Source: Nitrosopumilales archaeon
GTDB taxonomy: Archaea > Thermoproteota > Nitrososphaeria > Nitrososphaerales > Nitrosopumilaceae
Length of the DNA: 11,824 nt
Assembly: GCA_025350175.1 (NCBI GenBank)
Contig: JANXYF010000183.1
Coordinates: forward strand, 1 to 11,824
Reading direction: 5' to 3'
This document shows positions 5,901 through 11,824 of this stretch, one piece after another (within the stretch, counting starts at the first letter, position 1; each line of letters starts with the position of its first letter). The position numbers and the translations under genes were made by a program. The notes beneath the pieces are model-generated. The model saw nothing but the letters and a program-made list of their open reading frames with translations, did not search any database and was not told the origin of the DNA.

Positions 5901-6707
5901 TTATTCTGGGACTGTAGATTTCTTTAGGCTCTTTGTAAAAGATTCAATTTTGCCTTCGATCTTTTCTGATGACGCATTTTCTATTAGTCGTAAAAACGCA
6001 CTTCCTACAATTATTGCATCTGCTCCAGATTTTATTATGAATCTTGCCTGATCTGGATTGCTTACACCAAATCCAACTGCGAGAGGAATTTTGCCATAGA
6101 TTATCTTTTTAGCATTCTTTATTGCATGTGCGGTGTAATTTTGAAATTGTTGTTGACCTCCAGTGGTTCCAAATACTGATACCAAATATAGAAAACCTGA
6201 TGAAACATCTGATATCTTCTTGATTCTCTGAGGTGTTGTATTTGGCGAGATTAGAAATATTGTATCCATCTGATGTTTCTTTGCTGCTTGAAGAAAATCT
6301 TTTGATTCATCAACTGACATGTCAGGAAGAATTAATCCATCAATTCCTGCCTTTTTTACAATGGATATGAATTTCTCATACCCATGTCTGTAAAGGAGAT
6401 TTGTATATGTCATCAAAACAAGTGGTATGTCTGTCTCTTTGCGAATTTTTTTTACTAGAGTGAGAAACTTGACAAAATTCATTCCTTTTTGTAATGCATG
6501 AAAACCCGCATTTTGAATTACAGGTCCATCTGCTAAAGGATCTGAAAATGGCATTCCAAGTTCTATTATGTCGGCTCCTCCCTTTACTAATCCGCGAACT
6601 GCAGATATGGTCCCTTTTTCATTTGGAAATCCTGCCATGACATATGCTATCAAGGCCTTTTGGTTTTTGGACTTGAGGTCTTGAAATTTACTTTTTATTC
6701 TTGACAT
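5901..6707 (-). CDS. trpA: Tryptophan synthase alpha subunit
   Basis: A TIM barrel that cleaves indole-3-glycerol phosphate to indole and glyceraldehyde 3-phosphate and passes indole to TrpB. The catalytic acids are E49 in IIELGMPFSDP (47-57) and D60 in PLADGPVIQNA (57-67). The phosphate-binding loops VFGTTGGQ (178-185), VGFGVS (211-216) and IIVGSAF (232-238) are intact. The GTTG form of the first loop is one I recall from other archaeal TrpA proteins. At 268 residues it is full length. It is the last gene of the trp operon and overlaps the end of trpB by 20 nt, so translation is probably coupled and the two subunits made together. The start ATG begins MSRIKSKFQ, a normal TrpA N-terminus. Confidence 0.97.
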   Translation of the reverse strand: MSRIKSKFQDLKSKNQKALIAYVMAGFPNEKGTISAVRGLVKGGADIIELGMPFSDPLADGPVIQNAGFHALQKGMNFVKFLTLVKKIRKETDIPLVLMTYTNLLYRHGYEKFISIVKKAGIDGLILPDMSVDESKDFLQAAKKHQMDTIFLISPNTTPQRIKKISDVSSGFLYLVSVFGTTGGQQQFQNYTAHAIKNAKKIIYGKIPLAVGFGVSNPDQARFIIKSGADAIIVGSAFLRLIENASSEKIEGKIESFTKSLKKSTVPE

Positions 6708-7890
6708 TTTTACTCAAATATCTCCCAACTTCTTCCACGTCTTTGTCACCTCTTCCTGATAATGTTACAACTATGCTCTCACTCTTTGGCATGTTCTTTG
6801 CAATTTTTATTGCATATGCAATTGCATGTGCTGATTCAAGAGCCGGTATGATTCCTTCGTGTTTTGAAAGTAAAAGAAATGCCTCTACAGCTTCCTTGTC
6901 ATTTACTGCATCATACTTTACCCTCTTTGCATCTTTTAGATACGAATGTTCTGGGCCAACTCCTGGGTAGTCTAATCCTGCTGATATGCTATGTGTTTCA
7001 CTAATTTGTCCCTCTTTGTCTTGTAGGAGATATGTAAGCATTCCATGAAGAATTCCTTTTGATCCAGCTACTAGCGTTGCAGAATGATGACCACTCTTAA
7101 TTCCTTCTCCTCCAGCTTCAATTCCAAACATCTTGATGTCTTCATCAATTAGTGGATAGAAAGTTCCAATTGCATTTGAGCCTCCTCCAACACATGCTAC
7201 CACAGAATCTGGTGCTTTTTTTTCTAATTCTTTCATCTGTGAAAGAATTTCGTTTCCTATGACTGATTGAAAGTCTCTTACCATTACTGGATATGGGTGG
7301 GGACCAACTGCTGATCCTAAAAGATAGTAAGTTGTTTTTACATTTGTAATCCAATCGCGTATTGCTTCATTGATTGCATCCTTGAGGGTCTGTGTTCCTT
7401 CTTTAACTGGATGTACTTTAGTTCCAAGTAAATTCATTCTAAAGACATTTATCTTTTGTCGTTGGGTATCTTTGTAGCCCATGTAGACTTCGCCATGTAA
7501 TCCTAACGCAGAGCATGCCATGGCAGTTGCAACACCATGTTGTCCTGCACCTGTTTCTGCAATGATTCTTTTTTTCTTCATTCTTTTTGCAAGTAACCCC
7601 TGACCTAGCGTGTTGTTTATCTTGTGGGCTCCCCCGTGCAACAAATCCTCTCTTTTAAGATATATTTTTGCACCACCTGCAAATTCTGTTAGGTTCCTTG
7701 CAAGGTATAGCGGAGTAGGCCTTCCAGCATACTGTGTCAGGTAATAGCGTAATTCTTTCTTAAATTCTGCATCGTCTTTGTACTTTAGATATGCCTCTTC
7801 TAGTTCCTCTACTGCAGGAACTAGGGTTTCAGGAATGTATCTTCCTCCAAATTCTCCAAATTTGCCATTCTTTGGGTATTTTAGTTTCAT
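6688..7890 (-). CDS. trpB: Tryptophan synthase beta subunit (TrpB1 type)
   Basis: A PLP enzyme condensing indole with serine to tryptophan in an alpha2-beta2 complex with TrpA. Visible are the N-terminal FGEFGGRYIPETL (11-23), the PLP Schiff-base lysine K90 in HKINN, the catalytic glutamate E112 in AETGAGQHG (111-119), the phosphate loop GGGSNA (235-240) and S378 in TLSGRGDKD (376-384), which contacts the PLP ring nitrogen. The 400 residues and the compact N-terminus mark the TrpB1 class that partners TrpA, not the longer stand-alone TrpB2. Its ATG overlaps the trpC stop in an ATGA, and its 3' end overlaps trpA by 20 nt. There is no room for trpF between trpC and trpB. Confidence 0.98.
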   Translation of the reverse strand: MKLKYPKNGKFGEFGGRYIPETLVPAVEELEEAYLKYKDDAEFKKELRYYLTQYAGRPTPLYLARNLTEFAGGAKIYLKREDLLHGGAHKINNTLGQGLLAKRMKKKRIIAETGAGQHGVATAMACSALGLHGEVYMGYKDTQRQKINVFRMNLLGTKVHPVKEGTQTLKDAINEAIRDWITNVKTTYYLLGSAVGPHPYPVMVRDFQSVIGNEILSQMKELEKKAPDSVVACVGGGSNAIGTFYPLIDEDIKMFGIEAGGEGIKSGHHSATLVAGSKGILHGMLTYLLQDKEGQISETHSISAGLDYPGVGPEHSYLKDAKRVKYDAVNDKEAVEAFLLLSKHEGIIPALESAHAIAYAIKIAKNMPKSESIVVTLSGRGDKDVEEVGRYLSKNVKNKK

Positions 7891-8660
7891 ATTGCTAATA
7901 CCAACTCTTCTACTAATCCCTTGATATCTTTACTCTTCATTATACTGCTACCAACAAGAAATGCATCTGCGCCACATTTACGTAGAAATTGAATGTCTTT
8001 TGGTGATTCTATTCCACTTTCTGATATTATGATCCTTTTCTCATTTTTGTCTTTTAAGATGGTCTTTGTTGTTTGAAGATCAATTTCCAAAGTGTCTAAA
8101 TTGCGATTATTTATCCCAAGTATGTCTGCCTGAGTTTTTGTAGAATCTGTAAATTCTTTCTTTGTATGAGATTCTAACAATACTAGTAGGTTCTTTTTGT
8201 GTGCATATGAAATAAAATCATCAATATCGCTTGCAAAATTTTTATCAAATATTGCCTGTATTAGTAGAATCGCATCAGCTCCCAATTTTTCAGCAGCGTC
8301 GATTTGAACTTTATCCACCACTATATCCTTCATTAAAAGCGGGACTTGAACTTGTTTGCGAATTTTTGTGAAATATTCTGGCGAGCCATTAAACAGGTAG
8401 GGCTGTGTCAAGACTGATAGTCCAACTGCCCCTCCTTCTACCATCTGCTTTGCAATTAAAACAGGATCAGAAATTTCTCGAATGTCTCCAAGAGATGGAG
8501 AGGAAAATTTTACTTCAGTTATCAGTGATGCATGTTTGTTGTTTCTAATTTGTTCAATTAGATTTTTTCCTGAATTGGAATTTTTGTAATTGATTTCATA
8601 CACTTTATCATTTATTGCCTTTTGTGAATTATTGGCAAGTTTTTCTAACATGTCTTTCAT
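7887..8660 (-). CDS. trpC: Indole-3-glycerol phosphate synthase
   Basis: A TIM-barrel enzyme that decarboxylates and closes carboxyphenylamino-deoxyribulose phosphate to indole-3-glycerol phosphate. The expected catalytic set is present: E49 and K51 (EVKFSSPSLG), general acid K111 (LLMKDIVV), E163 (LLESHT), N184 (INNRNL) and E214/S215 (SESGI), with the phosphate loop LVGSSIM at 235-241. The familiar EIKRxSPS motif is EVKFSSPS here. The length is 257 residues, a single-domain enzyme with no fused TrpF. Its ATG overlaps the trpD stop by 4 nt, with a GGAGG 13 nt upstream inside trpD, and its own stop overlaps the trpB ATG by 4 nt. Its substrate requires a phosphoribosylanthranilate isomerase that is not encoded in this operon. 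Confidence 0.97.
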   Translation of the reverse strand: MKDMLEKLANNSQKAINDKVYEINYKNSNSGKNLIEQIRNNKHASLITEVKFSSPSLGDIREISDPVLIAKQMVEGGAVGLSVLTQPYLFNGSPEYFTKIRKQVQVPLLMKDIVVDKVQIDAAEKLGADAILLIQAIFDKNFASDIDDFISYAHKKNLLVLLESHTKKEFTDSTKTQADILGINNRNLDTLEIDLQTTKTILKDKNEKRIIISESGIESPKDIQFLRKCGADAFLVGSSIMKSKDIKGLVEELVLAI

Positions 8661-9703
8661 TTCTTTTCAAAAGCCTCCAACTTTGTTACATCTCCACAAT
8701 ATTTGATAAAATCTCTAAAGAGATCATATGCCTTTCCATTTTTAATTGTCTGGAGTGAAATGCTTAACGCTTCATCAAATTTTTCTGAAAATCCTCCGAC
8801 TATCAATCCTGCTGCTGCATTGAGAGCAGTTATCTCCAACATTGGCTTTTTGGCAGTTCCGTTGAGAACTGATACAAAGGCACTGATTGCCTCATCTTTT
8901 GTTGAGACCTGAAGATCCGATAGTTTAGCTTTACTCAAACCAAGTTCTGTTGGATCTAATACAGAGCTTGTTACTTCACCCTTGTTTAATTGATAAATGT
9001 AATTTTTGGATGTTGTGGATAACTCGTCAAGACCATCTTCGGAAATTACTGTCATCACACTTTCTGACCCCTTTGATTCTAACAGCGATATGACTCGACT
9101 AAGATACTCTTTTGAATATACTCCAACAAGCTGATGTTTTACTGATACGGGATTTGTTAGAGGGCCTAGAAGATTAAATGCAGTCCTTTTACCTATGATC
9201 CTTCTTGCTTCTGCAACATTTTTCATGGCTGGGTGAAACTTTGGGGCAAACATGAATCCTATTCCAAACTTTTCAATTATCTCTTGAACTTTATTTGGTT
9301 CCATGTTCAGATCGTATCCGAAATATTCAAAAATATCTGCACTTCCGCTAATTCCAGAAGATGATCTGTTTCCATGTTTTGCAACTACTACTCCTGATGC
9401 TGCAATGACAAATGATGCAGTAGTTGAAATGTTAAACGTACTCATACTGTCTCCACCAGTTCCACAAACATCGATTATGTTCTGATCTATTTTGGGACGT
9501 ATGTGTATTGCATTCTCGTGCATTTTATCTAGCATTGAAAGAAGTTCTTGGTCAGTCTCTCCCTTTTCTGTCAAAGCTCTGAGAAAATTTGTAGTCTCAT
9601 CAACAGAAATTTTTCCAGATAGAATTTCGTTCATGATTTGAGACATCTCATCATAGCTGAGGTTCTTGTTGGATGAAATCTTGATGATGTACTCTGAGAT
9701 CAT
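8657..9703 (-). CDS. trpD: Anthranilate phosphoribosyltransferase
   Basis: Transfers the phosphoribosyl group of PRPP to anthranilate. It has a small N-terminal helical domain (about 1-70) and a larger alpha/beta domain with the PRPP loop CGTGGDS (80-86), N91 in NISTTASF, KHGNR (109-113), the SGSAD stretch (119-123) and the metal-binding DGLDE (223-227). A residue that is Lys in many homologues just before SGSAD is Ile118 here (SGISGSAD); I do not know it to be essential. At 348 residues it is normal length and is not fused to TrpG. The ATG overlaps the trpG stop in an ATGA, and a GGTG at 9709-9712 on the minus strand lies 5 nt upstream as a modest ribosome binding site. Confidence 0.97.
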   Translation of the reverse strand: MISEYIIKISSNKNLSYDEMSQIMNEILSGKISVDETTNFLRALTEKGETDQELLSMLDKMHENAIHIRPKIDQNIIDVCGTGGDSMSTFNISTTASFVIAASGVVVAKHGNRSSSGISGSADIFEYFGYDLNMEPNKVQEIIEKFGIGFMFAPKFHPAMKNVAEARRIIGKRTAFNLLGPLTNPVSVKHQLVGVYSKEYLSRVISLLESKGSESVMTVISEDGLDELSTTSKNYIYQLNKGEVTSSVLDPTELGLSKAKLSDLQVSTKDEAISAFVSVLNGTAKKPMLEITALNAAAGLIVGGFSEKFDEALSISLQTIKNGKAYDLFRDFIKYCGDVTKLEAFEKK

Positions 9704-10287
9704 TTTTGCACCAACTTGATAAAGTTACTTAGAATTTTCTTACCTTCGCTAGTCATGATTGACTCTGGATGAAATTGAACTCCTTCAATTAGATATTTTT
9801 TGTGACTTACTGCCATTATCTCTTTATCATCCTGGGCTACTGCAGTCACTTTTAGGTCATCTGGAATTATTGTCTTGTCACCAACTAAGGAATGATATCG
9901 TGTAGCTCTGAATGGATTTTGTACTCCTTCAAAGAGGGGAGACTGGACATATTCTACCTGACTTGTTTTTCCATGTCTTACATTTCCTGCATTGACAACT
10001 TTTCCTCCAAATGCATGTATGATTCCTTGATGACCAAGACATACTCCTAGTATGGGTTTTGTTGGACCTAATTCCTTGATAACTTTGGTACATATGCCGA
10101 AATATTTTTCGTCCTCTGGAGTTCCAGGGCCTGGAGAAATTATTATTGCGTCATAGTTTCCCTTTTTGATGTCTTCTATTGTTATCTTGTCATTTCTAAT
10201 TACATCTGATTCTACATTTAGCTCTCCGAGTAGCTGGGCGATATTATACACAAACGAATCATAATTATCTATGATTAAAAATTTCAT
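9700..10287 (-). CDS. trpG: Anthranilate synthase glutamine amidotransferase subunit
   Basis: Hydrolyses glutamine and channels ammonia to TrpE. A class I amidotransferase of 195 residues with MKFLIIDNYDSF at the N-terminus, the oxyanion-region SPGPGTP (51-57), nucleophile C83 in GVCLGHQ (81-87) and the catalytic pair H173/E175 in QFHPES (171-176). The frame is open further upstream to 10449, but that stretch lies within trpE and has no TrpG homology. The true start is the ATG at 10287, which overlaps the trpE stop as ATGA and has a strong AAGGAGG 7 nt upstream. The tight coupling fits a 1:1 complex with TrpE. Related PabA proteins act in folate synthesis; the operon context decides for TrpG. 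Confidence 0.97.
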   Translation of the reverse strand: MKFLIIDNYDSFVYNIAQLLGELNVESDVIRNDKITIEDIKKGNYDAIIISPGPGTPEDEKYFGICTKVIKELGPTKPILGVCLGHQGIIHAFGGKVVNAGNVRHGKTSQVEYVQSPLFEGVQNPFRATRYHSLVGDKTIIPDDLKVTAVAQDDKEIMAVSHKKYLIEGVQFHPESIMTSEGKKILSNFIKLVQK

Positions 10288-11639
10288 TTTGATGCCTCCT
10301 TTAAGGCTGATATCATTGCATTTGCTTTGTGTTCTGTTTCCATCCATTCGTTTTGGGCAATCGAGTCTGTAACTATGCCTGCTCCTGTCTGGATGAATCC
10401 CTTTGAACCGTTCATGAATATGCTTCTTATCGCGATTGCAAAGTCGCAACAGCCATTAAATGAAAAATATCCTACCGCACCTGCATATGGGCCTCTTGTA
10501 TCTGGCTCTAATTCATCAATTATCTCCATGGCTCTAATCTTTGGAGCACCTGAGACAGTTCCTGCTGGAAAGACTGCTTTCATGGCATCATACATGTCAT
10601 ATTTTTTATCCAAAGTTCCTACTACATGAGTAACTATGTGCTGAACATGGCTAAATTTTTTGACTGCCATTAGTTCTTTGACATGCACAGAGCCGTATTT
10701 GCATACCCGCCCAATGTCATTTCTTCCAAGATCTACTAACATTGTGTGCTCTGCAAGTTCCTTCTCATCGTGCAGCAGTTCTTCTTTTAGCTCCTCGTTT
10801 CTCTTCTCATCTTTTGTAATTGGTCTTGTTCCTGCAATTGGAAATGTCTCTACCTGATTTCCTGTAATTCGCAATAACATTTCAGGACTGGAACCGATTA
10901 TAGTTCGCGGTCCTAGTTTCATGTGGTAAAGATATGGCGAAGGATTGATCTGTCTTAGAATTTTGTACACTTTGAGATAATCTCCATCTGCATCAAAATT
11001 GAATTTTCTCGAAAGTACAACTTGGAAAATATCTCCATCGTGAATGTATTTTTTTGCTTTTTTTACCATTTCTACAAATCTATCTTGATCCAAATTCTCT
11101 GATATTTCTGAGGCTGAAAACTTGCCGCAATCTACATTTGAGAATGATATTTCGTCTATTCTATTTTTATCATAGTAAAAGTAGAATGATTTTTTTTCTT
11201 TGTTGTCATAAAGAATACCATCTGTGTATATGCCAAATTCCATCAAAGGCTCTTCAGAACCTTTGTGTGAATTTGGAATGTCTTCCCACAGTCTTATTGC
11301 ATCATAATTGATAATTCCCACCGCACCTCCAAGATATCGATACTTTTGATCATGTATTTTGTAAACTAGTTTTTTAATTTCAGACAAGGGATCCTTTGTT
11401 TGAATTGTCATGGCACCTCCACTTTTGTAATGGAGTACAACCTTGTCAGAATATCCTTTGATGATTATTGTAGGGTCAAAACCAATTAGAGATGTCTCTG
11501 ATAGTTCTTCCGGTCCTGTAAGGGATTCAAAGAAAAACGAATAATCAAATTCTCGTGATATTTTGTTATATAGATCAAATTGAGGGCCAGTATAGTCTAG
11601 AGGTATTATCTTAAGGCTTGAATGTCCAAATGTAGCCAC
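10284..11639 (-). CDS. trpE: Anthranilate synthase component I
   Basis: Converts chorismate and ammonia to anthranilate, the committed step. The N-terminal domain has the tryptophan feedback signature of the LLES-X10-S type as FFES...S (E38, S39, S50). The catalytic domain has GSSPEM (249-254), PIAGTRP (267-273), H298 in EHTMLVDLGRNDIG (297-310), GTVSGAPK (360-367) and the metal-binding EHKANAM (436-442). At 451 residues it is typical for archaea. The start is GTG at 11639: an in-frame TGA lies five codons upstream and no ATG, GTG or TTG intervenes. TATA spacing instead fits an out-of-frame ATG at 11643 (see the separate mini-ORF entry). It is the first gene of the trp operon and overlaps trpG by 4 nt. 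Confidence 0.97.
   Translation of the reverse strand: MATFGHSSLKIIPLDYTGPQFDLYNKISREFDYSFFFESLTGPEELSETSLIGFDPTIIIKGYSDKVVLHYKSGGAMTIQTKDPLSEIKKLVYKIHDQKYRYLGGAVGIINYDAIRLWEDIPNSHKGSEEPLMEFGIYTDGILYDNKEKKSFYFYYDKNRIDEISFSNVDCGKFSASEISENLDQDRFVEMVKKAKKYIHDGDIFQVVLSRKFNFDADGDYLKVYKILRQINPSPYLYHMKLGPRTIIGSSPEMLLRITGNQVETFPIAGTRPITKDEKRNEELKEELLHDEKELAEHTMLVDLGRNDIGRVCKYGSVHVKELMAVKKFSHVQHIVTHVVGTLDKKYDMYDAMKAVFPAGTVSGAPKIRAMEIIDELEPDTRGPYAGAVGYFSFNGCCDFAIAIRSIFMNGSKGFIQTGAGIVTDSIAQNEWMETEHKANAMISALKEASK
10295..10301 (-). promoter_or_regulatory. Strong Shine-Dalgarno sequence deciding the trpG start
   Basis: The minus strand reads AAGGAGG from 10301 to 10295, seven nucleotides before the ATG at 10287. 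It lies inside the last codons of trpE and fixes the trpG start at 10287 rather than at the far end of the longer open frame. Confidence 0.8.
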
Positions 11640-11643
11640 CCAT
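11611..11643 (-). other. Ten-codon ORF overlapping the trpE start (possible leader or decoy start)
   Basis: An ATG at 11643 opens MGGYIWTFKP followed by TAA at 11613-11611, in a frame different from trpE, whose GTG lies 4 nt further on. The TATA box is centred 25-26 nt upstream of this ATG, the same distance as the other leaderless genes in this window, so the transcript may begin exactly at it. The peptide has one Trp, one Tyr and one Phe in ten residues. Translation is unproven and the ORF may be chance. Confidence 0.25.
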
Positions 11644-11663
11644 GGACAAACTCATTGCCTTCT

Positions 11664-11675
11664 CTATTTAAAATT
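11664..11675 (-). promoter_or_regulatory. TATA box of the trp operon
   Basis: The minus strand reads AATTTTAAATAG from 11675 to 11664, core TTTAAATA centred near 11668.5. The transcript start is predicted at about 11641-11643, leaving a leader of at most a few nucleotides before the trpE GTG. No typical Shine-Dalgarno can fit in so short a leader. Confidence 0.6.
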
Positions 11676-11678
11676 AAG

Positions 11679-11718
11679 CCATACCTATATTGATGTAATT
11701 ACGGTATGGTACGGTACC
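11679..11718. promoter_or_regulatory. Candidate shared operator between the trp operon and the divergent gene
   Basis: CCATACC (11679-11685) and GGTATGG (11703-11709) are exact 7-bp inverted repeats with a 17-nt spacer and 24 bp between centres. The spacer ends in the palindrome GTAATTAC (11695-11702). The right arm is part of three GGTA units spaced 5 bp apart (11703, 11708, 11713), the last within the palindrome GGTACC. The left arm abuts the trp TATA box and the GGTACC abuts the divergent TATA box, so a bound protein could block the TFB contacts of both promoters. No regulator is identified in the window. Confidence 0.4.
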
Positions 11719-11726
11719 TTTATATC
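11719..11726 (+). promoter_or_regulatory. TATA box for the right-edge gene
   Basis: TTTATATC is centred 25-26 nt upstream of the ATG at 11748, so a leaderless transcript starting at that ATG is predicted. It diverges from the trp promoter. Confidence 0.55.
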
Positions 11727-11747
11727 CGATCTGGCTGTATATGATGC

Positions 11748-11824
11748 ATGTCTCAGATCCTGATTCCAGAGTTTGGCAAGACCAAGTCACTGCTATTCCA
11801 AGACCTGTATTTTGTAGCAAAAAA
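11748..11824 (+). CDS. Start of an unidentified gene, cut by the right edge
   Basis: Only the first 25 codons are present, reading MSQILIPEFGKTKSLLFQDL and onward, open to the edge. The ATG at 11748 is preferred over ATG codons at 11741 and 11744 in another frame because it sits at the expected distance from the TATA box and the sequence looks more like a folded protein N-terminus. I do not recognise the family. It diverges from the trp operon and shares the repeat-rich intergenic region, so co-regulation with tryptophan synthesis is possible. Confidence 0.5.
   Translation, partial: MSQILIPEFGKTKSLLFQDLYFVAK

Noticed and set aside
8657..9703. Lys-to-Ile change before SGSAD in TrpD as a sign of inactivity
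   Set aside because: All PRPP- and metal-binding motifs are intact, and I cannot state that this Lys is essential; probably natural variation.
10288..10449. 54-codon N-terminal extension of the trpG frame
   Set aside because: It lies wholly in the trpE coding region, has no TrpG similarity, and a strong Shine-Dalgarno plus an ATGA overlap put the start at 10287.
11741..11824. Frame starting at the double ATG at 11741/11744
   Set aside because: TATA spacing favours the ATG at 11748, and the residues of this frame look less like a protein N-terminus.

Overview
The window is AT-rich archaeal DNA, most likely from an ammonia-oxidising thaumarchaeon (Nitrososphaeria, Nitrosopumilus/Nitrosarchaeum-like). 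The evidence is a ribosomal protein eS26 gene (absent from Euryarchaeota), an archaetidylinositol-phosphate synthase-like lipid enzyme, a deoxyhypusine synthase-family gene, and promoters that are TATA boxes centred about 26 nt upstream of start codons, implying leaderless mRNAs. The genus is inference; the phylum is fairly secure. The window is densely coded: the longest stretch without a convincing gene is about 200 nt (2028-2227).

Left part (1-2227): the 3' two thirds of a deoxyhypusine synthase-family gene (+), a small Cys/His protein (-), a CDP-alcohol phosphatidyltransferase resembling archaetidylinositol-phosphate synthase (+), and eS26 (-), which meets the lipid gene tail to tail with a 1-nt gap.

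Middle (2228-5869): a probable plus-strand operon made of a 34-residue leaderless zinc-ribbon protein (2228-2332), a PfkB-family kinase, and an NAD kinase with an altered GGDG loop and a C-terminal winged helix. It converges on pyrG (CTP synthase, -) with a 3-nt gap. The PfkB kinase has features I associate with myo-inositol 3-kinases. If that is right, it could make the inositol phosphate used by the nearby lipid synthase.

Right part (5901-11639, -): a complete tryptophan operon in the order trpE-trpG-trpD-trpC-trpB-trpA. Every junction overlaps (four 4-nt ATGA overlaps and one 20-nt overlap), so translation is probably coupled. Together the genes take chorismate to tryptophan, except that no trpF (phosphoribosylanthranilate isomerase) is present. 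TrpE keeps the LLES-type tryptophan feedback signature. pyrG follows trpA after 31 nt and appears to have its own leaderless promoter in the trpA tail.

The trpE promoter faces a divergent leaderless gene (start at 11748) that runs off the right edge. The region between the two TATA boxes carries a 7-bp inverted repeat (CCATACC/GGTATGG), a central palindrome and three GGTA pentamer repeats, a good candidate shared operator. At the trpE 5' end, TATA spacing points to an ATG that opens a 10-codon, Trp-containing ORF overlapping the GTG start of trpE in another frame. This possible leader or decoy start is the most unusual signal in the window. No tRNA, rRNA, CRISPR array, IS element or attachment site was seen.
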